NCBI RefSeq assembly: GCF_002019855.1
Contig: NZ_CM007717.1
Span: 4,885,798 to 4,949,797, forward strand
Length of the DNA: 64,000 nt
Direction: 5' to 3'
Source: Streptomyces antibioticus
Lineage (GTDB): Bacteria > Actinomycetota > Actinomycetes > Streptomycetales > Streptomycetaceae
Position numbers and translations under genes: made by a program. Below, piece by piece: positions 16,868 to 25,314 of this stretch. Numbering within the stretch: position 1 is the first letter of the stretch; each line of letters begins with the position of its first letter. The notes beneath the pieces were generated by a model. It did no database searches, was not told the DNA's origin, and saw nothing but the letters and a program-made list of their open reading frames with translations.

Positions 16868-18567
16868 GCCCCACCACCCTTCCCGCCGGTCCGGAACACG
16901 GGCACGTCACCTTCCTCGGTGCCGGACCCGGGGATCCGGGACTGCTGACTCTGCGCGCCGTGGAGGCGCTCGGGCACGCGGACGTCCTGGTCGCCGAGCA
17001 CGAGGTGCTCGACGTCGTACGGACGCACGCGCGGCCCGGCGTCACCGTCGTGACCGCGGAACCAGGTCCTTCGTCGGACCCGCTTCCGGGCACGGGCACG
17101 CCTCACCCGACGCTTGTCGACGGCGCGTCGGCAAGCGTTGAGGTACCCGCTGTGCGGGATGCCTCACATCTTGTCATGGAGGCCGCGCGGGGCGGCAGGC
17201 GGGTCGTCCGAGCGGTGTCCGGGGACCCGGGACTTGATACGTACGCGGCGGAGGAAATGCTCGCCTGCGCGGCGGCCGGTGTTCCCTTCGAGGTCGTGCC
17301 CGGTGTCGCCGCCGCGGTCGGCGTGCCCGCGTACGCCGGGGTGCCGCTGCGCGACGCGCAGGGCGCGGACGTCCGCTTCGTGGACGCCCGTACCGCCTCG
17401 GACCGCTGCTGGACCGAGGTCGGCGCCTCCGACGGCACCGTCGTGGTCTCGACGACCCTGGACTCGGTCGGCGCGGCCGCCGGTGAACTGGTCTCGGCGG
17501 GCCGCAAGCCCGATACGCCGATGACGGTCACGGTCGCCGGTACGACCACCCGCCAGCGGACCTGGACGGCCACCCTCGGCACCATCGCGCAGACGCTGAA
17601 GCAGGCGAAGGTGCTGCCCTCGCCCGAGGGCGGCCGGCCGGTGATAGCCGTGGTCGGCGAGCGTTCCGCCCCGGCCCTGCGCGACCAGCTCTCGTGGTTC
17701 GAGTCCAAGCCGCTGTTCGGCTGGAAGGTCCTCGTCCCGCGGACGAAGGAACAGGCGGCGTCGCTCTCCGACCAGCTCCGGTCCTACGGGGCCGTGCCGC
17801 ACGAGGTGCCGACGATCGCCGTCGAACCGCCGCGCACGCCCCAGCAGATGGAGCGGGCGGTCAAGGGCCTGGTGACGGGCCGCTACGAGTGGATCGCCTT
17901 CACCTCGGTGAACGCGGTCAAGGCCGTCCGCGAGAAGTTCGAGGAGTACGGCCTCGACGCCCGCGCCTTCGCGGGGATCAAGGTCGCCGCGGTGGGCGAG
18001 CAGACCGCGCACGCGCTGGTCGCCTTCGGTGTGAAGCCGGACCTGGTGCCGAGCGGCGAGCAGTCGGCCGCCGGGCTGCTGGACGACTGGCCGCCGTACG
18101 ACCCGGTCTTCGACCCGATCGACCGGGTGTTCCTGCCGCGCGCCGACATCGCCACCGAGACGCTGGTGGCCGGGCTCATCGAGCTGGGCTGGGAGGTCGA
18201 CGACGTCACGGCCTACCGGACCGTGCGGGCCTCGCCGCCCCCGGCGGACACCCGGGAGGCGATCAAGGGCGGCGGCTTCGACGCGGTGCTCTTCACGTCG
18301 TCGTCGACCGTGCGGAACCTCGTCGGGATCGCCGGCAAGCCGCACAACGTCACGGTGATCGCCTGTATCGGTCCGGCGACCGCCAAGACGGCCGAGGAGC
18401 ACGGGCTGCGGGTCGACGTGATGGCTCCCGAGCCGTCGGTGCACAAGCTCGCGGAGGCCCTGGCCGACTTCGGCCAGCGCCGCCGCACGGCCGCACGCGA
18501 GGCGGGCGACCCGGTGACCCGGCCCAGCGAGCGACGCCCGGGGACACGGCGGCGCCGGGCGACCTGA
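16864..18567 (+). CDS. hemD: Bifunctional uroporphyrinogen-III C-methyltransferase/uroporphyrinogen-III synthase
   Basis: A 567-aa fusion. The N-terminal ~260 residues form a SUMT/CobA-like methyltransferase: VTFLGAGPGDPGLLTLRAVE matches the SAM-binding signature and GVPFEVVPGVAAAVGVPAYAGVPL the second one. Residues about 280-540 form uroporphyrinogen-III synthase (GWKVLVPRTKEQAASLSDQL; ITFTSVNAV-like AFTSVNAVKAV; DAVLFTSSSTVRNLVGIAG). The protein closes hydroxymethylbilane with D-ring inversion and may methylate the product toward siroheme/cobalamin. The region around residues 60-95 is low in similarity to classical SUMT, so methyltransferase activity is less certain. A GTG start overlaps hemC. 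Confidence 0.94.
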   Translation: MSPTTLPAGPEHGHVTFLGAGPGDPGLLTLRAVEALGHADVLVAEHEVLDVVRTHARPGVTVVTAEPGPSSDPLPGTGTPHPTLVDGASASVEVPAVRDASHLVMEAARGGRRVVRAVSGDPGLDTYAAEEMLACAAAGVPFEVVPGVAAAVGVPAYAGVPLRDAQGADVRFVDARTASDRCWTEVGASDGTVVVSTTLDSVGAAAGELVSAGRKPDTPMTVTVAGTTTRQRTWTATLGTIAQTLKQAKVLPSPEGGRPVIAVVGERSAPALRDQLSWFESKPLFGWKVLVPRTKEQAASLSDQLRSYGAVPHEVPTIAVEPPRTPQQMERAVKGLVTGRYEWIAFTSVNAVKAVREKFEEYGLDARAFAGIKVAAVGEQTAHALVAFGVKPDLVPSGEQSAAGLLDDWPPYDPVFDPIDRVFLPRADIATETLVAGLIELGWEVDDVTAYRTVRASPPPADTREAIKGGGFDAVLFTSSSTVRNLVGIAGKPHNVTVIACIGPATAKTAEEHGLRVDVMAPEPSVHKLAEALADFGQRRRTAAREAGDPVTRPSERRPGTRRRRAT

Positions 18568-18590
18568 CGCCGGGCGGGCCGGAACACGGA

Positions 18591-18637
18591 CGCGGCGGAG
18601 CGTTTCTCCTTCGGGAGGAGCGCTCCGCCGCGTTTTT
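18591..18637 (+). terminator. Terminator of the rex-hemACD operon
   Basis: CGCGGCGGAGCG and CGCTCCGCCGCG form a perfect 12-bp stem around an inner TCTCC/GGAGG hairpin, followed by TTTTT. It lies 24 nt past the hemD stop. Confidence 0.92.
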
Positions 18638-18677
18638 CGTGTCCCCGGCGTTTCGTGTCCCCGGCCGGCCGGGCGGG

Positions 18678-19646
18678 CTACTTGGATTCGATGCGGCCGA
18701 CCGCTGTCGGGCCGGTGGTGAGGGACTCGGTGGCTGTGGGCCAGGCGTCGTCGCCGGGGTGGAACTGGGTGCGGAGGTAGGCGGCGGTGAGGTGGGCCAG
18801 GGCGGCTACCGTCGCGGGGTTCTCGTCGGTGGTCTCGGCGGCGTCGTAGCCGGCGATGCCGCCGAGGCCGTGCTCCGCCTCGAACAGGGTGAGCAGGGTC
18901 TTGGGTCCGGGGGCGAGGGCGTAGGGGTCGGCGTGCCAGTCCGGGCCCATGTCGGTGAAGTGCCGGGAGTCGTCCTTCTCACCGGCGACGACCAGCGCGG
19001 GCGTGGTCATGGTGGCGAAGTCGACGGCCCCGATGATCGGCCACTGCGCGGCCATGGGCCCGTTGAGGACGTCACCGCCCCGGCCGGGCGCGGCCAGCAG
19101 CACGCCCGCCGTGATGCGCGGCTCGGCGACGCTCACCGTCTTCCCGGTGCCGGGGTCGACGATCCCGGCACCCAGCAGGAGGGAGGCGGTGAAGCCGCCG
19201 AGCGAGTGTCCGGCGAGGCCGATCTTCGTGCGGTCGATCCGCCCGGCGAGTCCGGGCACGGTCCGCTCGATCACGTCCAGGCGGTCGAGGACGTGGGACA
19301 TGTCCTCGGCGCGGGAGCGCCAGAAGTCGGGCGCGCCGGGCGCGTCGGCGACCAGGTGGCTCAGGGTCCGGGAGGTGAGGTGGGTGGGCTGGACGACGAC
19401 GAAGCCGAGGGCCGCCCACCGCTGGGCCAGCGGTGCGTAGCCGTTGAGCGAGGAGAGGTTGTGCGAGGGCCCGTGCCCGTGCGAGAGCAGCAGGACGGGC
19501 AGGCCGGTGCCGGTCTCCGGGGCGGTGACCCGGACCTGGAGGTCCACGGGCCGTCCGGGCACCGGGAGGACGACGGGGCTGTAGGACAGGACGGGTACGG
19601 GGGTGTCCGGGAGGTCTGTGCCGGTGGCGGTGGGGGATGCGCTCAT
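18678..19646 (-). CDS. Alpha/beta hydrolase (chlorophyllase/dienelactone hydrolase-like)
   Basis: A 322-aa alpha/beta-hydrolase-fold enzyme. The oxyanion region is LLLSHGHGPSHNLSSLNGYAP, the nucleophile elbow is GLAGHSLGGFTAS (GHSLG, serine nucleophile), the acid is near VVAGEKDDSRHF, and the histidine probably FEAEHGLGG. No signal peptide is seen, so it is probably cytosolic. It is encoded opposite to the hem genes and lies between hemD and hemB. The ATG at 19646 is preceded by a promoter overlapped by two TetR-like operator repeats (19674-19725), so a ligand-responsive esterase is likely. The substrate is unknown. Confidence 0.85.
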   Translation of the reverse strand: MSASPTATGTDLPDTPVPVLSYSPVVLPVPGRPVDLQVRVTAPETGTGLPVLLLSHGHGPSHNLSSLNGYAPLAQRWAALGFVVVQPTHLTSRTLSHLVADAPGAPDFWRSRAEDMSHVLDRLDVIERTVPGLAGRIDRTKIGLAGHSLGGFTASLLLGAGIVDPGTGKTVSVAEPRITAGVLLAAPGRGGDVLNGPMAAQWPIIGAVDFATMTTPALVVAGEKDDSRHFTDMGPDWHADPYALAPGPKTLLTLFEAEHGLGGIAGYDAAETTDENPATVAALAHLTAAYLRTQFHPGDDAWPTATESLTTGPTAVGRIESK

Positions 19647-19673
19647 GGTGAGGACGCCCTTTCGGTTACCCTG

Positions 19674-19725
19674 AAACGGAACGTTGCTCCATTTACTATC
19701 CGGAGCGTTGCTCCGTTTTGTCAAC
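19674..19725 (-). promoter_or_regulatory. Promoter with paired TetR-type operators
   Basis: CGGAGCGTTGCTCCG (19701-19715) is a palindrome with a GTT centre, and CGGAACGTTGCTCC (19677-19690) is a near copy 24 nt away. On the minus strand TTGACA (19718-19723) is an excellent -35 that, with GATAGT 18 nt on, brackets the first copy. Such paired palindromes are typical of TetR-family operators. No intact tetR gene is adjacent. Confidence 0.7.
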
Positions 19726-19745
19726 CGCTCCGGGAGGACGACGCG

Positions 19746-19832
19746 ATGACCACCGGCCGCGCTCCGGACGCGCCCAGGGGCCCAGGCAGTGCCGACGGGG
19801 CGTCGGCAAGGGGGTGCCCGGGGCGGGCGTAG
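19746..19832 (+). pseudogene. Possible tetR remnant (28-codon open frame)
   Basis: A short frame MTTGRAPDAPRGPGSADG... in the position where a divergently transcribed TetR repressor would be expected, preceded by GGGAGGACGACG as a good ribosome binding site. The basic/polar start resembles the disordered N terminus of TetR proteins, but no HTH follows. The reading as a deletion remnant is inference; it may also be a chance frame. Confidence 0.3.
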
Positions 19833-19841
19833 CGTAGGCGC

Positions 19842-20834
19842 ATGACGAAGTACGGTTCCTTTCCCGGTACGCGTCCCCGGCGACTGCGCACCACCCCCGC
19901 CATGCGGCGCATGGTCGCCGAGACCCGGCTGCACCCGGCCGACTTCATCCTTCCCGCGTTCGTGCGGGAGGGCGTGAGCGAGCCGGTGCCGATCCAGGCC
20001 ATGCCCGGGGTCGTGCAGCACACCCGCGACAGCCTGAAGAAGGCCGCGCTGGAGGCCGTGGAGGCCGGGGTCTCCGGGATCATGCTCTTCGGGGTGCCGG
20101 AGGACTCGAAGAAGGACGCGCTCGGCACCCCGGGCACCGATCCGGACGGCATCCTCCAGGTGGCCCTCCGGGACGTCCGCGCCGAGGTCGGGGACGATCT
20201 GCTGGTCATGTCCGACCTGTGCCTCGACGAGACGACGGACCACGGGCACTGCGGGGTGCTGGACGCGCAGGGCCGGGTCGACAACGACGCGACCCTGGAG
20301 CGGTACGCCGAGATGGCCCAGGTCCAGGCCGACGCCGGCGCCCATGTGGTGGGCCCCAGCGGCATGATGGACGGCCAGATCGGCGTCGTCCGGGACGCGC
20401 TCGACCAGATCGGGCGGGAGGACGTCTCCATCCTCGCCTACACCGTGAAGTACTCCTCCGCCTTCTACGGCCCCTTCCGGGAGGCCGTGGGTTCGTCGCT
20501 CCAGGGCGACCGCAAGACCTACCAGCAGGACCCGGCCAACCTCCGCGAGTCGATGCGGGAGCTGGCGCTGGACCTGGAGGAGGGCGCCGACATGGTGATG
20601 GTCAAGCCGGCCGGCCCCTACCTCGACGTCCTGGCCCGGGTCGCCGACGCCGTGGACGTGCCGGTCGTGGCGTACCAGATCTCCGGTGAGTACTCGATGA
20701 TCGAGGCCGCCGCCGAGAAGGGCTGGGTCGACCGCGACCGGGCGATCTTCGAGGCGCTGACCGGCATCAAGCGGGCCGGCGCGCGCAACATCCTCACCTA
20801 CTGGGCGACCGAGGCGGCCCGCAAGCTGCGGTAG
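19842..20834 (+). CDS. hemB: Porphobilinogen synthase (5-aminolevulinate dehydratase)
   Basis: A 330-aa enzyme condensing two 5-aminolevulinates to porphobilinogen. The two Schiff-base lysines are in AYTVKYSSAFYGPFREA (about residue 203) and MVMVKPAGPYLDVL (about 256). The metal region reads SDLCLDETTDHGHCG: two of the three zinc cysteines of the E. coli type remain and the middle one is Asp, a mixed site. ATG 19842 has only a weak ribosome binding site, and there is no obvious nearby promoter. It is separated from hemD by the inverted hydrolase gene. Confidence 0.97.
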   Translation: MTKYGSFPGTRPRRLRTTPAMRRMVAETRLHPADFILPAFVREGVSEPVPIQAMPGVVQHTRDSLKKAALEAVEAGVSGIMLFGVPEDSKKDALGTPGTDPDGILQVALRDVRAEVGDDLLVMSDLCLDETTDHGHCGVLDAQGRVDNDATLERYAEMAQVQADAGAHVVGPSGMMDGQIGVVRDALDQIGREDVSILAYTVKYSSAFYGPFREAVGSSLQGDRKTYQQDPANLRESMRELALDLEEGADMVMVKPAGPYLDVLARVADAVDVPVVAYQISGEYSMIEAAAEKGWVDRDRAIFEALTGIKRAGARNILTYWATEAARKLR

Positions 20835-20837
20835 CCG

Positions 20838-21548
20838 TCACCAGCTCAGGGCGTCCTCGCGGTCCTGCTGCCAGTACGTCACCGTGAGGGAGCTGTCGTA
20901 GTAGACGCCCGCGGCGGGCAGGGCCGGGGTCGCGGAGGCGCCGCCGTCGCTGTTCGGGGTCATGCCCTGGAAGGCGACGGTCAGCTTCTCGGCGGTCGTG
21001 CCGCCGTCGCCGCTGCCGTCGGCGGCGGACAGCAGGACGCCCGCGTACCCGGACTCGCCCGGCGCGAGGGTCACCACGGCCTGCGGGTGCGTCTCCTCGG
21101 CGGCCCGCGGCACCCACTGCATCTCGTCGAAGCGCAGGACGGGGTAGTAGGTCAGATCGCACGTCTTGCTGCCCGTGTTGGTCACGGTGAGCAGCAGGTG
21201 GTTGAGCGGGCGGGGGACGGGCTGGGCGGTGACCTTGGTGGTGGAGCCGTTGCAGAGGACGCGGGTGGCGGGAGCGGGGGTCTTGGAGCCGCCCTTCGCG
21301 TTGTCCTTGGTGCCGTCCTTGGTCCCGTCCTTGTTTCCGTCCTTGTTTCCGTTCTTGGCCGGGGTGGTCGTGCCGCCGTCGGCCGGCGCAGCCGGTGCGG
21401 ACGCGGGTGCGGATGCCGACGTCGACGGCGTCTCGGGGAGGGCGGAGGCGCCCTCGTCCCTCGTGCCCGTCCCGTTCTCGCACGCCGTGAGGGCGAGGGC
21501 GGTGAGCGCGGTGACGGCGAGCAGTGAGCGGGTGCGGCGGATGTGCAT
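20838..21548 (-). CDS. DUF4232 lipoprotein
   Basis: A 236-aa secreted lipoprotein. The signal peptide MHIRRTRSLLAVTALTALAL is followed by the lipobox LTAC (Cys about 24). A low-complexity linker of Ser/Ala/Pro and NKDG/TKDG repeats (12-bp tandem repeat in the DNA, about 21298-21355) leads to a C-terminal beta-rich DUF4232 domain of about 130 residues (VLCNGSTTKVTAQPVPRPLN... TNTGSKTCDLTYYPVLRF). The function of the domain is unknown. It is convergent with hemB (3 nt between stops) and divergent from the HTH protein gene, so the two divergent genes may share a promoter region of about 170 nt. Confidence 0.87.
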   Translation of the reverse strand: MHIRRTRSLLAVTALTALALTACENGTGTRDEGASALPETPSTSASAPASAPAAPADGGTTTPAKNGNKDGNKDGTKDGTKDNAKGGSKTPAPATRVLCNGSTTKVTAQPVPRPLNHLLLTVTNTGSKTCDLTYYPVLRFDEMQWVPRAAEETHPQAVVTLAPGESGYAGVLLSAADGSGDGGTTAEKLTVAFQGMTPNSDGGASATPALPAAGVYYDSSLTVTYWQQDREDALSW

Positions 21549-21718
21549 GGTCAAGTCCTCTTCCGTGGTGCCGAGTTGCGATGGGCTGCCTGCTTGGCCA
21601 AAGCTTGCGAGAGTATCCGTCCCGGCCGCCAGGACCGGCGGACGATCAGGGACACTGGAACGCCCGCACCGGGTGTGAGCTGGGCGAACGAACCATCCCT
21701 GGAACGCCGGGATGGGAC

Positions 21719-22981
21719 ATGGGGGGTGGACGAACGGTGGCTGCGGCCGACTTCGCGGAGCTGCTGCGGGAGTTGAAGGACCGGTCCGGGCTGAGCTACG
21801 GGACGCTCGCGAAACGGCTCCACATGAGTACGTCGACGCTGCACCGTTACTGCAACGGGGACGCCGTGCCCACGGACTACTCCCCCGTGGAGCGCATGGC
21901 CCGCCTCTGCAAGGCGTCGCCGGACGAACTCGTGGCCCTGCACCGGAGTTGGGTGCTGGCGGACGCGGGGCGGGGGAAGAAGGGTGCGGAACCTGTTTCC
22001 GAGCGCGAGCCCGAGCCCGAGCCCGACCCCGACCTTGAGCCCGAGGTCGATCCTGAGCCCGAGGCCGTGACCGAGCCCGTGCGTGTACGGCGGCCGTTGG
22101 TGCTCGCCGGGGTCGGTGCCGTCGCCGCTCTGGGGTCGGTCGCGCTGACCCTCGCGCTCGTGCTGCCGGGCGGCGGTTCCGACGACGGCGGTGGCGCGGG
22201 CGGTCCGGTCGGGGCGGCGGAGTCCGTGCCGGGGCGGGGTACGCCGTCGGTGTCGGCCTCGTCGTCCGGGTCACCGTCACCGTCGGGCGCTGTCTCTGCC
22301 TCTCCGTCGCCGTCGGACTCGCCGTCCGCGTCCGCCGGGTCGCCCTCCGCCGGGAAAGGCGCCGGTGCGGCCGTTCCGCTGACGGTCGCCGCGCGGCCGT
22401 TCGCCTGGGAGAGCCCCTGCGATCAGCACTATCTGATCCGGCAGGGGCCGCAGGAGGTCAGCCCGCCGCCGGTCGAGCAGGACGCGCCGGCCTGGGTGTC
22501 CCGGCACGGGGCCGTGTCGGCGGGGCAGCAGTACCTGGAACTGACCGTGCAGGGGACGGGTGCGGAGACCGTCGTCGTGGACCGTCTGACGGTCCGTACG
22601 GTGGCCAGGCGTTCGCCGCTCGCCTGGAACGACTACGCGATGGGCTACCCGGGGGTCGGCTGCGGCGGCGGTGTGCCGACGCGGTCGTTCTCGATCGCCC
22701 TGGACGCGGCGCGCCCGGCGCCGGTGCCGGAGGCGGGGCATCCGGACTTCCCGTTCAAGGTGAGCGAGTCCGACCCGGAGGTCTACTACGTGACCGCCGA
22801 CGCCTCCGCGTACGACGTGAGCTGGTATCTGGAGCTGTCCTGGTCCAGCGGCTCGCGGCACGGCACGCTGAGGATCGACGACGAGGGGAAGCCGTTCCGT
22901 ACCAGTGGGGACCACGGGCGTCCGGCGTACGAGTTTCCGCTCGGGGGTTCTGCGTGGCGCCCCGCGGGGTCGGAGGGGTAG
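21719..22981 (+). CDS. Membrane-anchored XRE-type helix-turn-helix protein
   Basis: A 420-aa protein. An N-terminal XRE HTH spans about 10-75 (DFAELLRELKDRSGLSYGTLAKRLHMSTSTLHRYCNG, helices within). An acidic Glu/Pro/Asp repeat lies at about 98-120, one membrane helix at about 127-152 (LVLAGVGAVAALGSVALTLAL), a Ser/Pro linker, then an extracytoplasmic domain of about 180 residues with paired cysteines (SPCDQHY; GVGCGGG). The layout, cytoplasmic DNA-binding and outer sensor domain, suggests a one-component membrane sensor. Start ATG 21719 or GTG 21737. It is divergent from the DUF4232 lipoprotein gene. The ligand is unknown. Confidence 0.82.
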   Translation: MGGGRTVAAADFAELLRELKDRSGLSYGTLAKRLHMSTSTLHRYCNGDAVPTDYSPVERMARLCKASPDELVALHRSWVLADAGRGKKGAEPVSEREPEPEPDPDLEPEVDPEPEAVTEPVRVRRPLVLAGVGAVAALGSVALTLALVLPGGGSDDGGGAGGPVGAAESVPGRGTPSVSASSSGSPSPSGAVSASPSPSDSPSASAGSPSAGKGAGAAVPLTVAARPFAWESPCDQHYLIRQGPQEVSPPPVEQDAPAWVSRHGAVSAGQQYLELTVQGTGAETVVVDRLTVRTVARRSPLAWNDYAMGYPGVGCGGGVPTRSFSIALDAARPAPVPEAGHPDFPFKVSESDPEVYYVTADASAYDVSWYLELSWSSGSRHGTLRIDDEGKPFRTSGDHGRPAYEFPLGGSAWRPAGSEG

Positions 22982-22994
22982 CGGGGGCTTTGTG

Positions 22995-23050
22995 GGTGGG
23001 TGCGGGTGCGTCGTGGCCGGTCGCGCAGTTCCCCGCGCCCCTGGGTGGGG
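22995..23050. repeat. Streptomycete interspersed extragenic repeat
   Basis: The intergenic sequence contains TCGCGCAGTTCCCCGCGCCC (about 23021-23040) flanked by G-rich sequence. I recognise this as a short element scattered between genes in many Streptomyces chromosomes, usually as a hairpin-like unit. Only one copy is in this window, so the assignment rests on memory. Confidence 0.55.
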
Positions 23051-23114
23051 GCAGTGGGCGTCCGGATTGCGGAAAGCACGGTGTAGGTGGCATGTATCTC
23101 TCTAGGGTGCGTCC

Positions 23115-24332
23115 ATGACATCCGCGCCCGCACCCGCATCCGCGCCCGCCTCCGCCCCCGTTCCTCCGACGGCCGCCCGTGTGCGGTCGACCGGGGGCTC
23201 GCCGGTGCGGGACATTCTCGCCGTCACCGCACGCCCCGAGGTGATCAACTTCGCGGGTGGGCTGCCCGCGCCCGAGCTGTTCGACCGTGAGGGCGTCGCG
23301 GCCGCCTTCCGGCACGTGCTGGAGGAGAGCCCGGCGCAGGCCCTCCAGTACGCCACCACCGAGGGCGAACCGGCGCTGCGCTCCCTGCTCGCGGCCCGCC
23401 TCACCGCCCGCGGCCTGCCGACCGACGCCGACGACCTGCTCGTCACCACTGGCTCCCAGCAGGCCCTGTCCCTGCTCGCGGCCGCCCTCGTCGACCCCGG
23501 TGACACCGTGCTCGTCGAGGAACCCTGCTACCTCGCCGCGCTCCAGGTCTTCGGCCTGGCCGGGGCCCGGATCCTCGCCGTCCCCGGGGACGCGGAAGGA
23601 CCCGACCCGGACGCCCTCGCCGATCTCGTCGTCCGTGAACGCCCCAAGCTGCTCTACACCGTCCCCACCTTCCAGAACCCCACCGGCCGCACGGTCCCCG
23701 CCGCGCGCCGCGCCGCGCTCGCCGCCGTCGCCGCCCGGCACGGCCTGTGGATCGTCGAGGACGACCCCTACGGCGAACTCCGCTACGACGGCGACCGGGT
23801 GCCGTGGATCGCCGCCCACGCCGACGCCCGCGACCGCACCGTGCTGCTCGGCTCCTTCTCCAAGGTGATGGCGCCCGGTCTGCGGCTCGGCTGGCTGCGC
23901 GCCCCGGCGGAGCTGCGGCGCGCCTGCGCCGTCGCCAAGCAGGCCGCCGATCTGCACACCCCGACCGTCAACCAGCTCGCGGCCGCCCGCTACTTGGCCG
24001 TCAACGACCTCGACGCGCATGTGCGGCGCGTGGCGGACGTCTACCGGGAGCGGCGCGACGCGATGCTCGCCGGGCTGCCGGACGCGCTGCCGGAGGGGTC
24101 GGTGTGGAACCGGCCCGACGGCGGCATGTTCCTCTGGGTCCGCCTGCCGTCGTCGTACGACACCACGGAGTCGCTGGCGCGGGTGGTGCGGCAGGACGTG
24201 GCGTACGTCCCCGGCGCGCCCTTCTACGCCGGTGAGCCCGACCGGTCGACGCTGCGGCTGTGCTTCGTGACGCAGACCCCGGAGGAGATCGGCGAGGGGC
24301 TGCGCAGGCTGGGGAAGGGGCTCGGCCGGTAG
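23115..24332 (+). CDS. PLP-dependent aminotransferase (class I/II, 2-aminoadipate aminotransferase-like)
   Basis: A 405-aa fold-type I aminotransferase. The PLP lysine is in LLGSFSKVMAPGLRLGWL; other cofactor residues appear in TGSQQALSLLAAAL, FQNPTGRTVP (Asn), and IVEDDPYGELRYDG (Asp/Tyr). It begins with an Ala/Pro-rich stretch of about 25 residues. It resembles LysN/ARO8-like enzymes without a GntR domain, which transaminate aromatic, branched or 2-aminoadipate substrates with 2-oxoglutarate. It lies alone between the HTH gene and a convergent DUF4253 gene. Confidence 0.88.
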   Translation: MTSAPAPASAPASAPVPPTAARVRSTGGSPVRDILAVTARPEVINFAGGLPAPELFDREGVAAAFRHVLEESPAQALQYATTEGEPALRSLLAARLTARGLPTDADDLLVTTGSQQALSLLAAALVDPGDTVLVEEPCYLAALQVFGLAGARILAVPGDAEGPDPDALADLVVRERPKLLYTVPTFQNPTGRTVPAARRAALAAVAARHGLWIVEDDPYGELRYDGDRVPWIAAHADARDRTVLLGSFSKVMAPGLRLGWLRAPAELRRACAVAKQAADLHTPTVNQLAAARYLAVNDLDAHVRRVADVYRERRDAMLAGLPDALPEGSVWNRPDGGMFLWVRLPSSYDTTESLARVVRQDVAYVPGAPFYAGEPDRSTLRLCFVTQTPEEIGEGLRRLGKGLGR

Positions 24333-24351
24333 CGGACCGGGGCCGGTCCGG

Positions 24352-25137
24352 TCAGTCCCACCAGAAGGTCCAGGCGCGTTCGCCGACGAGCCGCTCCGCG
24401 TAACCGCCCAGGGTGTACGGAGGGTTCTGCTCGACGTTGTCCGGGCAGAACGCGAAGTGCTCCGCCGCCAGGGCCTCGGCGGCGGCGAGCGTGGTGGGCG
24501 GCGCGGCCACCGAGACCACGAGCACGTCGAAGCCGAGGGCGACGACCCGTATCCCGAAGCGGTCCTCCCAGGAGCGCAGCACCGCGCACAGCCGGGCCAC
24601 GTCGTTCTCGTGGTTCAGCGGTCCGGTCCAGCCGATCGCCGCCGGGATGTCGGCGGAGCGGCGGGCCGGGACCAGTGCCAGGTGCGGCCGGGTGAAATGG
24701 GGCGGTCCCGCGGTCAGGGCGTCGGCGGTCTCGGCGGCCCGGGTGTCCGGATCGGCGACCAGGGCCGGGGACTCGGCCGGTCCGGGCCACTTGGCGCCGT
24801 CGGGCGCGCACTCCGCCCAGAACTCCGCGAGCACCTCGTCGGCGTCGTGGTCCCCGGGGTAGGACATCTCGCCGGGCGCGAGGTCCCAGTCCTGCGGACC
24901 TCCCTGATCACTGCCGAGGTCCACCAGTACGGGCAGCAGCCCCGCGCGCGTCGCCGGGGTGCCCAGCGCGGACCAGTTGCCCGAGGAGGCGGGCTGCGCC
25001 GCGTGCCAGAGCAGCGGTTCGTGCCACGGGCCGTCGTCCGTGGCGTCGACCAGCAGCCCGAGGGGGAGCCGCAGCCCGAGGGAGCGGCCGCTCGGGTCGG
25101 ACGCGAGCTTCGGCAGCGGATTGGGAAGAGTCGCCAT
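24352..25137 (-). CDS. DUF4253 domain-containing protein
   Basis: A 261-aa soluble protein of unknown function. The C-terminal ~110 residues match the DUF4253 pattern: ARRSADIPAAIGWTGPLNHEND, LRSWEDRFGIRVVALGFD, EALAAEHFAFCPDN and the end LVGERAWTFWWD. DUF4253 proteins are common in actinobacteria and are sometimes linked with SMI1/KNR4 immunity-like proteins. ATG 25137 (MATLPNPLPKL) is chosen because the frame beyond it is unlike family members. Convergent with the aminotransferase gene, 19 nt apart. Confidence 0.8.
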   Translation of the reverse strand: MATLPNPLPKLASDPSGRSLGLRLPLGLLVDATDDGPWHEPLLWHAAQPASSGNWSALGTPATRAGLLPVLVDLGSDQGGPQDWDLAPGEMSYPGDHDADEVLAEFWAECAPDGAKWPGPAESPALVADPDTRAAETADALTAGPPHFTRPHLALVPARRSADIPAAIGWTGPLNHENDVARLCAVLRSWEDRFGIRVVALGFDVLVVSVAAPPTTLAAAEALAAEHFAFCPDNVEQNPPYTLGGYAERLVGERAWTFWWD

Positions 25138-25314
25138 GCCGGTGACTGTAGGGGCAGGCACTGACAACGCGGTCAGCGGCGGGACTTCGACCGCCGCAGC
25201 AGGTGGGTCAGCCGTCCAACCAGCTCTCCTCACGCTCGCGTTCACCGCCGTAGGCGGCAACAGGCGGCAAGACGCGCGAGCGTGAGGAGCCGGGTCCCGT
25301 GCGGTCCCGTCCGG

